In this document: positions 18,356 through 26,901 of the stretch, piece after piece
Numbering within the stretch: position 1 is the stretch's first letter
Layout of the letters: the number at the start of each line of letters is the position of its first letter
Source of the DNA: Palsa-1150 sp964531095
GTDB lineage: Bacteria > Myxococcota_A > Polyangia > Polyangiales > Polyangiaceae
DNA length: 64,000 nucleotides
Assembly (NCBI GenBank): GCA_964531095.1
Contig: CAZHED010000009.1
Coordinates: forward strand, 77,319-141,318
Direction: 5' to 3'
Notes under the pieces: model-generated
What the model was told of the DNA's origin: nothing
Database searches by the model: none
The model's input: the letters and a program-made list of their open reading frames with translations, nothing else
Position numbers and translations under genes: made by a program

Positions 18356-19702
18356 CTACCCGGTGACGCGCGCCGGGGTCGAGTTTGCGTCGCAGATGCG
18401 ACCGAGGACGAGCGGGCGCTCCTCCGGCGGCGACGCCCCGATCGCGAACGCCGCGCGCACGCGATCGACGATCTCGCCCGCGTCACTGCGGCGGCGCACC
18501 CGCAACCGCGCCAGTGGCGTGCCGCGCACCACGCGCGCACCCGGTTTCGCGTCGACCAGGATGCCGACTCCGTGGTCGACCGCCTGGTCTGCCCGAGTAC
18601 GCCCCGCCCCCATCGCCACCGCGGCGAGGCCGATCCCGAGCGCATCCACGCGTGTGACGAAGCCCTCCGCCGGGGCGCCGACGATCACTTCGTCCGCCGC
18701 CACCTCCAGGCGCTGCCTGTCGGCCACGACGCGCGGGTCGCCCCCCTGCGCCTCGATCATCCGCTCTGCCGTGCGCGCCGCCGCGCCGCTGGCAATCGCG
18801 TAGAGGAGCTGCGCGCGCGCGTCTTCTTCGGCGGTCGCCCGGCCGCCAAGAACGAGCATCTCCGCTCCGAGACGCAACGTGCACTCGAGGACGTCCGGCG
18901 GACCGCTGCCGGCGAGGACGTCTAGGGCCTCGCGGGTCTCGACCGCGTTGCCCACAGCTCGGCCGAGCGGCGCGTCCATGTCGGTCAGGAGCGCGACGAT
19001 GCTCTTGTGTGCGCGCGCGCCGACGCGCACCAGCGCATCGGCTAGGGCCCGCGCGTCCTCCTCGTTCCTCATGAACGCGCCGCGCCCGACTTTGACGTCG
19101 AGCACCAGCGCGTCGATCCCCTCCGCTAACTTCTTCGAGAGGATGGACGCCACGATGAGCGGAATGCACTCTACCGTCGCCGTCACGTCGCGGAGCGCAT
19201 AGATGCGCTTGTCCGCGGGCGCGATCTCCGCCGTCTGCCCGATCATGCAGCACCCGACGTCGCGGACGATGCGCGCAAAGTCATCTGCGTCGATCTGCGT
19301 TCGGAAGCCGGGGATGGCCTCGAGCTTGTCGAGCGTTCCCCCCGTGTGCCCCAGACCGCGCCCGCTCACCATTGGGACCGGTACGCCGCACGCCGCGACC
19401 AGCGGCGCGAGGGCGATCGAGACTTTGTCGCCGACACCTCCGGTCGAGTGCTTGTCTACCTTGACGCCCGGAACACCCGACAAGTCAATCGTCCGTCCGC
19501 TATGGAGCATCGCGTCGGTCAGGGCAGCGGTCTCCTCGTCGTCGAGCCCGCGGAAGAAGACCGCCATCAGCCACGCCGTCATCTGGTAGTCGGCGAGGTC
19601 GCCGCTGCTCAGGCCCCCGACGAGGCGCGCGATCTCGTCGTTCGCGAGACGCAGGCCGTCGCGCTTGGCGGCAATGAGCTCGACCAGGGTCCGTGTGGCC
19701 AC
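18356..19702 (-). CDS. deoA: Thymidine/pyrimidine-nucleoside phosphorylase
   Basis: A 448-residue enzyme that splits thymidine (or uridine) with phosphate into the base and (deoxy)ribose-1-phosphate, a salvage step. The family signature is SGRGLGHTGGTLDKLEAIPGF in the middle of the chain (about 110-130), followed by VDKHSTGGVGDKVS-type phosphate contacts just before it and the C-terminal beta/alpha domain with EGFVTRVDALGIG. Start chosen at GTG 19702, which gives the usual family length; the frame stays open upstream to 20398 but that part is low-complexity and antisense to a lipoprotein gene. It is transcribed divergently from the haem lipoprotein, with 48 bases between starts. Confidence 0.92.
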   Translation of the reverse strand: MATRTLVELIAAKRDGLRLANDEIARLVGGLSSGDLADYQMTAWLMAVFFRGLDDEETAALTDAMLHSGRTIDLSGVPGVKVDKHSTGGVGDKVSIALAPLVAACGVPVPMVSGRGLGHTGGTLDKLEAIPGFRTQIDADDFARIVRDVGCCMIGQTAEIAPADKRIYALRDVTATVECIPLIVASILSKKLAEGIDALVLDVKVGRGAFMRNEEDARALADALVRVGARAHKSIVALLTDMDAPLGRAVGNAVETREALDVLAGSGPPDVLECTLRLGAEMLVLGGRATAEEDARAQLLYAIASGAAARTAERMIEAQGGDPRVVADRQRLEVAADEVIVGAPAEGFVTRVDALGIGLAAVAMGAGRTRADQAVDHGVGILVDAKPGARVVRGTPLARLRVRRRSDAGEIVDRVRAAFAIGASPPEERPLVLGRICDANSTPARVTG

Positions 19703-19750
19703 GAGGCGAAGCCATACCACCCGCTGCCAATCGGTTGCTATCGTGCGTGC

Positions 19751-20257
19751 ATGGGCGCTGCCGTCCCGAAGACCTGGAGGCGCGCTCCCTCGCGTGCCTT
19801 CATGCCGCTCTTTGTGGCGGCGTGGTGGACGACACTCGCTGGGTGCTCGACGAGCGAGGCATCCCCTCCGCCGTCGGCGTCCACGACGACGTCCGCGATC
19901 GCGACCACGTCCACGACCGCGATCCCGTCGGCCTCCATGTCCACACCGCCGGCCGCGAAGCCCCCGCCCACATGCGGCGACAAGCCCCTTCCCTTCTGCC
20001 CCCTGAATGCCTGGATGAAAGCGAATACGGCGGCGGCGATGAGCGCGCGCGACTTCGTCGCCCTCGTCGCCGCCCTCGACCGGGTCGCCGCCTTCTCGCC
20101 GACCGGCTACCCGAACTGGGGGTCGATCGCGAGCGACGGGGCGAGCGCCGCTCGCGTCGAGAACCTCGACGCCGTCAAGGCATCTTGCCGCGGATGCCAC
20201 AGCCAGTACCGGGACCGCTACAAGAGAGAGATGCGCGACCAGAAGCTGCCTCTTTGA
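19751..20257 (+). CDS. Lipoprotein with a single c-type haem motif
   Basis: A 168-residue protein with a lipobox (TTLAGC, Cys about 32) after a hydrophobic segment, so it is probably tethered to the membrane on the periplasmic side. Residues 33-75 are a Ser/Thr/Pro/Ala linker. The folded part is about 90 residues: a helical segment, NWGSIASDGASAARVEN, then CRGCH close to the C-terminus followed by SQYRDRYKREMR. CxxCH is the covalent haem c attachment site, and its position near the C-terminus resembles cytochrome c'-like four-helix proteins. A TATCGT box ends 6 bases before the ATG, so the mRNA may be nearly leaderless. An electron-transfer or gas-binding role is a guess. Confidence 0.7.
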   Translation: MGAAVPKTWRRAPSRAFMPLFVAAWWTTLAGCSTSEASPPPSASTTTSAIATTSTTAIPSASMSTPPAAKPPPTCGDKPLPFCPLNAWMKANTAAAMSARDFVALVAALDRVAAFSPTGYPNWGSIASDGASAARVENLDAVKASCRGCHSQYRDRYKREMRDQKLPL

Positions 20258-20287
20258 GCTTCGCAGCTTCGCCGATGCGTCCGCCCG

Positions 20288-21352
20288 ATGCCCATCCGTC
20301 CCCTTCCACGTCCCAAGGCTCCTCGCGTCGGCCGGCCGACCGGGAAATTCACGCAGCACCGCAGGCTCGATCTGCTTCGCGAAAAGCTCGAGGCGCACGC
20401 GGCCGGCCTGACCCTCGAGGAGATAGCAGGGATGCTGCGCGTCACGACGCGCTCCGCGCGCCGCTATTTGCGCGAGCTAGCCCTGGTCACGGAGCTCGAG
20501 TCGATCGCCGTCCGCCCCGGCGCGGCGCACCTCTGGCGAATCAAACCGAGCGAGCGCGGTCGGAGCGTCGCGCTCCGGCGCACCCAGGCCTACGCGCTTC
20601 TGGCGACACGGGGTGTCTTCGACGTGCTCAAGGGCTCCGCGCTCTTCGACGAGATCGACGTGGCGATGCGCCAAGTCGAGCAGGTCGCGCGCCGGCCGCT
20701 CGTCCGCGCTGCCGTGCGCGGCGACATCGCCAGCCACGCGCGTCTCGAAGACCGCTTCGCGTACGTGCCGCCGGTCGCGCGCGGATACGCGAATCGCAGC
20801 GAGGACGTGGACGCGGCATTCCAGGCGATGGCCGAGCTCAGTGTCCTCACATTTCGCTACCGCGACAGCGCGGGAAAGGAAGCGCGCGTCACCGCACACC
20901 CCTACGCGCTCGTCATTCACGGCGGCGCGATCACGTGCGTCGCCCGCGACCTCGAGAGGGGCGTGACCCAGGCCTTCGGGTTCGATCGAATGAGCGAGAT
21001 AGCGACGGACGCGGGCGGTCCCTTCGAGCTGCCGGCGGACTTCTCGATCGCCGACTGGCTCCAAGGCGACTTCGGCCTCGCCCGCGCGGCGCGGTCGATC
21101 AAGCTCCTCATCGAGTTCGAGCCACGCGCCGCCGACACCGTGCGCGCGCGGCGCGTGCATCCGTCGCAGAGGCTGGCGGTCGCCGCCGACGGGCGGGTGC
21201 GCGCGTCGTTGAGCATCCCGGACACCCCCGAAGTGCTGGCCGCGCTGCGGAGTTGGATTCTCGGGTTCGGCTCCGCCGCTCGGGTCCTCGAGCCGCGCGA
21301 GCTCGCCGAAGAGATTGCGGGCGAGCTCCGCGCTGCGGCCGACCGCTACTAG
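20288..21352 (+). CDS. WYL-domain transcriptional regulator
   Basis: A 354-residue predicted DNA-binding protein. The N-terminal winged helix-turn-helix is LTLEEIAGMLRVTTRSARRYLREL (helices about 42-65). The WYL domain (about 175-240) carries LTFRYRDSAGKE, ARVTAHPYALVIHGGAITCVARD and the following strand, and a C-terminal WCX domain (about 265-350) ends the chain. WYL regulators sense nucleic-acid or nucleotide ligands and often control DNA-repair or defence genes. None of the flanking genes is an obvious target. ATG 20288 lies 30 bases after the lipoprotein stop, so the two may share a transcript. Confidence 0.88.
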   Translation: MPIRPLPRPKAPRVGRPTGKFTQHRRLDLLREKLEAHAAGLTLEEIAGMLRVTTRSARRYLRELALVTELESIAVRPGAAHLWRIKPSERGRSVALRRTQAYALLATRGVFDVLKGSALFDEIDVAMRQVEQVARRPLVRAAVRGDIASHARLEDRFAYVPPVARGYANRSEDVDAAFQAMAELSVLTFRYRDSAGKEARVTAHPYALVIHGGAITCVARDLERGVTQAFGFDRMSEIATDAGGPFELPADFSIADWLQGDFGLARAARSIKLLIEFEPRAADTVRARRVHPSQRLAVAADGRVRASLSIPDTPEVLAALRSWILGFGSAARVLEPRELAEEIAGELRAAADRY

Positions 21353-21384
21353 GGAGAAACGCGCGCTAAGCTTGTAGGAACGCC

Positions 21385-22776
21385 ATGTCCACGCAGCCGC
21401 TTCCGATCCTCGCCGACGTGCAGCCCATCGCGGCGAAGAAGCCACCCGTCGAGCCGTCGTCGCTCGCTCACAAGGATCTACGCCGCGGGGCCTGGTGGCA
21501 GCGGATACCGGCGTACCGCAGCGTCGACGAAGCCACGTTCCTCGACCACGCCTGGCAGGCCAAAAACTCGATCACCAAAGTAGCGAAACTGGTCGAGACC
21601 ATCCAGGAAATGGTCCCCGCCGGGTTCGTCGAAGACCTGGAGAGCGGGATGACGCGCGCGCCAATGAGCGTGCGCGTCAGCCCGTACATCGTTTCGTTGA
21701 TCGACTGGGAGCGCCCCTACGAGGACCCACTTCGCACGCAGTTTTTCCCCCTGGCGTCGCGCCTTCTTCCCGACCATCCCAAGCTGGGGCTCGACACGCT
21801 CCACGAGCAGGCCGACGCGCCCGTCTCCGGGCTGACGCATCGCTATACGGACAAGGCGCTGTTTCTGCCCCTCGACACTTGCCCCGTGTACTGCCGCTTC
21901 TGCACCCGATCGTACGCCATCGGACTCGACACCAACGAAGTCGAGAAGGTGCACCTGCGGCCCAACGAAGAACGCTGGCGCCGCGCGTACCAATACATCG
22001 CGTCGCGCCCGGAGCTCGAAGACATCGTGATCAGCGGGGGGGACGCGTACCAGCTTCGTGCACAACACGTGCAGGAGATCGGCGAAGCGCTCCTCGCCAT
22101 CCCCAACGTGCGGCGAATGCGCTTCGCGACCAAGGGCCCGGCGGTCATGCCGATGAAGATCCTCACGGACGTCGCCTGGGTCGACGCCCTGACGCGCGTC
22201 GTGGAAAAAGGGCGCAAATGCGGCAAAGACGTGGCGCTCCACACGCATTTCAACAGCCCGAACGAGATCACCGGCATCACCGAGGCCGCGATGCGGCTGC
22301 TGTTCGAGCGCGGCATCGTCGTGCGAAACCAGAGCGTGCTCATTCGCGGCGTCAACGACACGGTCGAGACGATGGCCCTGCTCGTCAAACGCCTCGGGCA
22401 CGTCTGCGTTCACCCGTATTACGTGTACGTCCACGACATGGTCCGCGGGGTCGAAGACCTTCGGACGAGCGTCGACACAGCGCTGCACGTCGAGAAGCAC
22501 GTGCGGGGCATCACGGCTGGCTTCAACACGCCGACGTTCGTAGTCGACGCGCCTGGGGGCGGCGGCAAGCGCGACGCGCACTCGCACGAGTACTATGACC
22601 GCGACACCGGGATCAGCGTGTTCGCCGCGCCGAGCGTGAAGCCTGGCCAGCTCTTCACCTACTTCGACCCGCTGCATCAGCTGTCGACGCACCAGCAGCG
22701 CCGGTGGGCCGACCCGGAGGAGCAGCAGGTGATGGTCCAAGACGCGCTGAACAAGGCGCGAATTCGAGGCCGCTAG
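21385..22776 (+). CDS. kamA: Lysine 2,3-aminomutase-family radical SAM enzyme
   Basis: A 463-residue radical SAM, PLP-dependent aminomutase. The [4Fe-4S] cluster motif is C166-x3-C170-x2-C173 (CPVYCRFC), and the PLP lysine is K395 in DAPGGGGK, matching the site known in Clostridium KAM. Further family marks are VISGGDAYQ, ALHTHFNSPNEIT and LIRGVNDTV. KAM interconverts L-alpha-lysine and L-beta-lysine; relatives act on glutamate or EF-P, so the substrate is not certain. No EF-P or lysine-fermentation genes are nearby. It has an N-terminal extension of about 40 residues and a Gln-rich C-terminal tail. ATG 21385 is 32 bases after the WYL gene. Confidence 0.9.
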   Translation: MSTQPLPILADVQPIAAKKPPVEPSSLAHKDLRRGAWWQRIPAYRSVDEATFLDHAWQAKNSITKVAKLVETIQEMVPAGFVEDLESGMTRAPMSVRVSPYIVSLIDWERPYEDPLRTQFFPLASRLLPDHPKLGLDTLHEQADAPVSGLTHRYTDKALFLPLDTCPVYCRFCTRSYAIGLDTNEVEKVHLRPNEERWRRAYQYIASRPELEDIVISGGDAYQLRAQHVQEIGEALLAIPNVRRMRFATKGPAVMPMKILTDVAWVDALTRVVEKGRKCGKDVALHTHFNSPNEITGITEAAMRLLFERGIVVRNQSVLIRGVNDTVETMALLVKRLGHVCVHPYYVYVHDMVRGVEDLRTSVDTALHVEKHVRGITAGFNTPTFVVDAPGGGGKRDAHSHEYYDRDTGISVFAAPSVKPGQLFTYFDPLHQLSTHQQRRWADPEEQQVMVQDALNKARIRGR

Positions 22777-22823
22777 AGCAGGGCGGTGTCTCCTGCGGTC
22801 AAGTACGCGAATGAGGGAGCGCG

Positions 22824-23534
22824 CTATCGAGCCAGGGCGGCTTCTGGATACTGGAGCCGGAGCTGCACATCGATGCCGTTCGCTTCGTCGCTCTGCCCGA
22901 GCGCGCGGAGTGCCTGCTCCTCGACCGCGAGCTCCTCTGGGGCGAGCTGTCGCGACGGCAATGCGCGTGCGGACCGGATCGCGCGCAACGCGGTTCGAGG
23001 ATCGGCGCGCCCGAGCGCGCTACGCGCTTCGGCCACCAGGGAAGCTTCGCGCGCGAGCGCATCTTCGTGCAGGGCGCGCTTGGCGTGCGAGGGCCTCGCC
23101 CGGACGGGCGTCGTCGGCTTCGCCGAAGACGTGACCGCGTCCGGACCCACACCTGGAGCGGCGGTCGGCGCGGAGATCCACACCGCCTCCCGGCTCGTGG
23201 ATCGCGCCGGAAGGTCTTGCACGGGCAACGCAACCGCCGGCGTCCGAAGGGCCGACGGTAGCGCCGGCGCGGGTCCGAGCTGAAGGAGCGCGGTCGCGAG
23301 CCCCACCGCGACAGTCCCGCCGAAGAGCGTCCCGATGGCGAGCAGCTTGGTCGCACTCGCTCCGCTCGTGAGCACGGCGCTCGCCGTGGCACCCGACGCT
23401 CCTGCCACGGCGGCACACCCGACGGCTCCGGACACTCCCGACCAGATTTTCGCGCGGGCCGCCGCGCCGGGCACGTCGGCCTTTGCGGCCTCGAACAAAT
23501 TCTTCGTCATCGCCGACAAGCGCAGGTCATTCAT
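22824..23534 (-). CDS. Membrane-anchored protein paired with ECF sigma factor
   Basis: A 236-residue protein. Residues 1-30 resemble an anti-sigma-like N-terminal helix (MTKNLFEAAKADVPGAAARAKIW), followed by two hydrophobic stretches at about 35-95, an Ala/Pro linker, and a periplasmic C-terminal helical region (AREASLVAEARSALGRADPRTAL ... EEQALRALG) like a TPR-type hairpin. Its start overlaps the end of the ECF sigma gene by 4 bases, the usual arrangement for sigma factors and their membrane partners in myxobacteria. An anti-sigma role is inferred from context; there is no zinc-binding ZAS motif. Confidence 0.7.
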   Translation of the reverse strand: MNDLRLSAMTKNLFEAAKADVPGAAARAKIWSGVSGAVGCAAVAGASGATASAVLTSGASATKLLAIGTLFGGTVAVGLATALLQLGPAPALPSALRTPAVALPVQDLPARSTSREAVWISAPTAAPGVGPDAVTSSAKPTTPVRARPSHAKRALHEDALAREASLVAEARSALGRADPRTALRAIRSARALPSRQLAPEELAVEEQALRALGQSDEANGIDVQLRLQYPEAALAR

Positions 23535-24202
23535 CGCTCGCCTCCTTGGCGCGCGAGCGCCGACTCAAGCTCCAAGCGGGCTACCCGCAGGCGCGAGTAC
23601 ACCGTATTGAGAGGGATGGAGAGCACCTGAGCGATTTCGGGTGCTGTCATCTCCTCGATTTCGTGAAGAACGAGAACGGCGCGGCGGCCGACGTCGATCG
23701 TCTCGAGCGCCGCGTCGAGCTGCCACAGCGCCTCTCTCCGCGCGAGCGCGTCGCCCTGCGTCGGATCGACGCTCGCCCGGGCCGTCGCGTCACCGCCGTC
23801 GGGGTCCTCGGGGTGGCGTCGGCGATGGCGGCGGGCGTCGCTGGCCACCCGCAGAATGATCTGGAAGAGCCACGCGCGCGGCCCGTGCCCTCGGTCTTCG
23901 AACTCGTCGAAACGGCGATGGGCCACGACGAAGACCTCCTGGGTGCGGTCTTCGGTCTCCGACTCCGGCACGCCGAGGCGCCGGAGGTTGCGCCATACGA
24001 AGTCGGCGTGGGTGTCGTAGAGCGCTCGGAAGCTTCGCGCCCGCAGGTCGGGCTCGGACCTGGACACCCGCGTAGGGAGGGAGAGCGGCTCGAGCGACGG
24101 CCGCGATGCGGGGCCGGACGCCAGGGCAGGCACGAGCGCGCCTTCGGTGCTCACCACAGCATCATGGCCGTCGGATCGGGGTTCTGTCACCGCAACCTCC
24201 AT
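23531..24202 (-). CDS. ECF RNA polymerase sigma factor
   Basis: A 223-residue ECF (sigma-70 group 4) factor. Region 2: FRALYDTHADFVWRNLRRLG through TEDRTQEVFVVAHRR (about 58-100), which contacts core and the -10 element. Region 4: VLVLHEIEEMTAPEIAQVLSIPLNTVYSRL (about 175-210), the helix-turn-helix for the -35. The first 50 residues are an unstructured extension. It overlaps the upstream gene by 16 bases and the downstream membrane protein by 4, so the three form a coupled operon. Confidence 0.92.
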   Translation of the reverse strand: MEVAVTEPRSDGHDAVVSTEGALVPALASGPASRPSLEPLSLPTRVSRSEPDLRARSFRALYDTHADFVWRNLRRLGVPESETEDRTQEVFVVAHRRFDEFEDRGHGPRAWLFQIILRVASDARRHRRRHPEDPDGGDATARASVDPTQGDALARREALWQLDAALETIDVGRRAVLVLHEIEEMTAPEIAQVLSIPLNTVYSRLRVARLELESALARQGGER

Positions 24203-25149
24203 GACATGGCGACCTCACCGCGACCGGCCCAGAGCGGCGTCGTCAATTGATTGCTTCGCCACGCATTGGCGTCGACCAGGCCCCGCAGAACCACCGCGAG
24301 GTCTCCACCCAGCTCGCCACGCAGGTCCATGCTCGGACCGAAGGCGACCAGCGGATGCGCTCGCCCGTCGCCCTCGAGCATACCGGCGTCCGCTCCTCCG
24401 CAGATATCCAGCTGCATTCCGTGGGTGCTCGTATACAAGCCCGCGAGCCGCGTGCAGGCGTCCACGCGGGTCGTTGCCAGCGTCATATGCGGCGACGCCG
24501 AGGGCAGCGACCCGCCGACCGCGATCGCGGGGCGCAAAAACAACCCCTTGGCCACTTCGACGACCAAGAACGGCGTGATACCCACCACCAAGTCACCGCC
24601 GGAGCCGGTGATTCCCGTCATCAAGAATCCCCCCGTACCGACCTCGAATGTCCGCGCATCCTCGCGCCGAGACGGCTTTTCGCCGGGCGGCGGCGGCGGG
24701 GGCCAGGGTGTTGCGGGCTGCGTGTCCGGGCTGCTCGCGGACGGGGGTTTGGCGTCGAGCGGAGGTCCGGCGTCGCCCTCGGTGCCGTCGTCCCGATCGG
24801 GGGACAACGGGGGTTGCTCGTCCGCTGTGGCCACGGGACGAGGGCGGTGAACCTCCGCGTCCAATACGAGAGACGCCCACACGCCGATGGCACGGGCAAG
24901 CCCTCCGCAGTCGGTCGCCTTGCCGGTGAGCACGCGGTGGCCGACCGTGGTTCCACCGTCGTCCGTGATCTCGCCGGAGGCCTGGAGCGCTCGCGGGTTG
25001 CGTGAGTCAATCCGCATCGTGACCGACCACGCCCGGCCCGGGGCGCGTGCCTGGGCGAGGACCTGCCGGAGCAGCTCCTCCGCCCGACGCCCATCGGTGC
25101 ACCGTGTGGGATTTTCGAACACGATGCGGGGAGGCTCGGCGACGTCCAC
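24187..25149 (-). CDS. Uncharacterised envelope-type protein heading the ECF operon
   Basis: A 320-residue protein. GTG 25147-25149 is preceded by GGAGGGG six bases upstream, a strong ribosome site that decides the start although no signal peptide follows. Residues 1-95 form a small alpha/beta domain with two cysteines (PTRCTDG and KATDCGG). Residues 100-165 are a Pro/Asp-rich linker. The C-terminal 155 residues are Gly-rich amphipathic strands (FEVGTGGFLMTGITGSGG ... GRGEVAMSWRLR), like a small beta-barrel. Such proteins preceding an ECF sigma/anti-sigma pair are recurrent in myxobacteria. Whether it is exported and acts as a sensor or is a target of the sigma factor cannot be told. Confidence 0.65.
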   Translation of the reverse strand: MDVAEPPRIVFENPTRCTDGRRAEELLRQVLAQARAPGRAWSVTMRIDSRNPRALQASGEITDDGGTTVGHRVLTGKATDCGGLARAIGVWASLVLDAEVHRPRPVATADEQPPLSPDRDDGTEGDAGPPLDAKPPSASSPDTQPATPWPPPPPPGEKPSRREDARTFEVGTGGFLMTGITGSGGDLVVGITPFLVVEVAKGLFLRPAIAVGGSLPSASPHMTLATTRVDACTRLAGLYTSTHGMQLDICGGADAGMLEGDGRAHPLVAFGPSMDLRGELGGDLAVVLRGLVDANAWRSNQLTTPLWAGRGEVAMSWRLR

Positions 25150-25605
25150 AAATCCCCTCCGGGTGCGGGACTGGGCGGCACCATCGCCGCCCGGGCGTTC
25201 TTCAGACCAACGGGTGCAACCACAGCAGAATCCAGGGGCCCACGCCGCCGCGAGCGGTCCAACCGAAGAATATCGCCTGCGCCGGAAAGAAGCTCACCGA
25301 ACCATACCGGGGTGCCCGGAGGGACGCACGTGAGACGGGTAGTCCCCAGGTACAGCCTCCACTCCGCCCCTCCGGCGTGGCCTGTGCTGCAATCCCTTCG
25401 GGGCTCCGCTCCGGCTGACGCAATCGAACGACCTTCACCCGGGGGGAGCGCGGACGCTCCCCCCGCAGCCCCCCACCCGTAAGCATTTGTACTGATTGCA
25501 CTTTCGTCCACTGGGGCACTGGCTATTGGGGATTGCGGGCGCTTCCATAACAACGATGTACGGGAAAGTGGGCCTCGAGGGCGGCAATCCGAGACGATCG
25601 CGCCC
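25150..25605. other. 456-bp intergenic region with perfect hairpin
   Basis: Divergent region between the ECF operon and the DNA methyltransferase. It must hold promoters for both directions. Apart from a perfect palindromic hairpin at 25441-25464 (separate entry), no repeat or gene is evident. The 25485-25560 part is less GC-rich (GCATTTGTACTGATTGCAC) and is the likeliest place for the methyltransferase promoter. Confidence 0.5.
25441..25464. repeat. Perfect 10-bp inverted repeat hairpin
   Basis: GGGGGGAGCG (25441-25450) and CGCTCCCCCC (25455-25464) are exact complements around a CGGA tetraloop. There is no T-run on either side, so it is not a typical intrinsic terminator; it may be a REP-like element or an RNA structure. 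Confidence 0.6.
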
Positions 25606-26826
25606 ATGCCCGGCGACCTTTACTACGGCGACAACTTGGAGGTGCTGCGGCACAAGACGGCGACCGAGTCGGTCGACCTCATCTACCTCGACCCACCCTT
25701 CAACTCCGACAAGACCTACCACTTGGTCCACCCCGAATCGAAGGCGCACGAGCGTGCTTTCTTGGACACCTGGAGTTGGAACGAGTCGGCGGAGCGGGCT
25801 TACGGCGAGCTGACTGGAGGCGCCCCGCAAGGCGTCCGGGTGCCCGATCGGCTGCGTGATCTGATGCGCGCGCTACGGGATTTTCTCGGATCCGAGCGTC
25901 GCGACGCGATGGCGTACTTGACCATGATGGCCATTCGGCTCGTGGAGCTGCGGCGCGTACTCCGCCCGACGGGCTCTCTCTATCTGCACTGCGACCCGAC
26001 CGCCAGCCACTACCTCAAGCTGATCCTCGACGCGATCTTCGGCCACGAGTGCTTTCGAAACGAGATCATCTGGCGGTATCGCCGGTGGCCCGCCAAGGCG
26101 CGGCGGTTTCAGCGAATGCACGACGTGCTCCTCTTCTACACGGCGCGCAAGGACAACGAGCACGTGTTCGAAACGCTCTACGGGTACGAAAAGCTAGCCG
26201 ACTCGACACGCAAGACCTTCGGGACGAAAAAGCAGAGGGCCGACTTTTCTTCAGGACATCGAAAGCCGAGCGTCGAGTCGGGCGACACCAAAGGTCCGCC
26301 GCTGTCCGACTTCTGGGATCTGGAGGACCCAGAGGAGCAGGGCTTTCCACTCTCGGACGCCTGGGAGGTCGGGGTCATCGCGGCCAGCGGAAAAGAGCGG
26401 ACCGGGTACCCGACGCAGAAACCGCGCAAGCTCCTCGAGCGTGTCATTCGAGCCAGTAGCCGGCCGGGCGATCTCGTTCTCGACCCGTTTTGCGGTTGTG
26501 GAACTGCGATCGTCGTCGCGGAGAGTGAGAAGAGGCGTTGGATCGGGATCGACGTCGCCATCCGAGCGATCGACGTCGCGAAGAACCGGCTGGACGAGCT
26601 CTTCCCGAAGGAGCGGGTTTGGACGGCGTACGGCGAACCAACGGACGTCGAATCGGCAGCGCGCCTCGCCGAGACCAACCCGTACGACTTCCAGTGGTGG
26701 GCCGTCCGCCACAGAACGACGGGTCAGCCGCTGGCGCCCCGCCTGTCGCACGAGGCCGGGGCGCGTCGAGGCCCCGGTCGACCCAGGGTGAAAGAGGCGC
26801 CGCGGCGATCTGCCCGCCGAGCTTGA
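25606..26826 (+). CDS. Orphan adenine/cytosine-N DNA methyltransferase, beta-type motif order
   Basis: A 406-residue SAM-dependent DNA methyltransferase. Catalytic motif IV DPPF is at about 29-32 (LIYLDPPFNSDKTYH) and the SAM motif I, DPFCGCGTAIVVAE, follows at about 288-301, with the target-recognition region between them; this order defines the beta class. It probably methylates adenine N6 or cytosine N4. No restriction enzyme gene is adjacent. The segment NPYDFQWWAV (about 352-361) is what usually opens the nuclease half of combined methyltransferase/nuclease proteins, but here only about 45 basic, disordered residues follow. ATG 25606. The specificity cannot be predicted. Confidence 0.88.
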   Translation: MPGDLYYGDNLEVLRHKTATESVDLIYLDPPFNSDKTYHLVHPESKAHERAFLDTWSWNESAERAYGELTGGAPQGVRVPDRLRDLMRALRDFLGSERRDAMAYLTMMAIRLVELRRVLRPTGSLYLHCDPTASHYLKLILDAIFGHECFRNEIIWRYRRWPAKARRFQRMHDVLLFYTARKDNEHVFETLYGYEKLADSTRKTFGTKKQRADFSSGHRKPSVESGDTKGPPLSDFWDLEDPEEQGFPLSDAWEVGVIAASGKERTGYPTQKPRKLLERVIRASSRPGDLVLDPFCGCGTAIVVAESEKRRWIGIDVAIRAIDVAKNRLDELFPKERVWTAYGEPTDVESAARLAETNPYDFQWWAVRHRTTGQPLAPRLSHEAGARRGPGRPRVKEAPRRSARRA

Positions 26827-26901
26827 CATCCCACCCCGACCGTCCGCGCCGAGCCCGCCGCCCGAGGCAATCTTTCCGCGTCCGCCTATACTCGCAGGTC
26901 A

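Noticed and set aside
25441..25464. Rho-independent terminator
   Set aside because: The stem is perfect but no T-run follows on either strand, and no gene ends close to it.
26823..26828. TTGACA as -35 for the S41 protease gene
   Set aside because: The nearest -10-like box (TATACT at 26887) is 58 bases away, far from the 16-18 needed; the hexamer lies over the methyltransferase stop.
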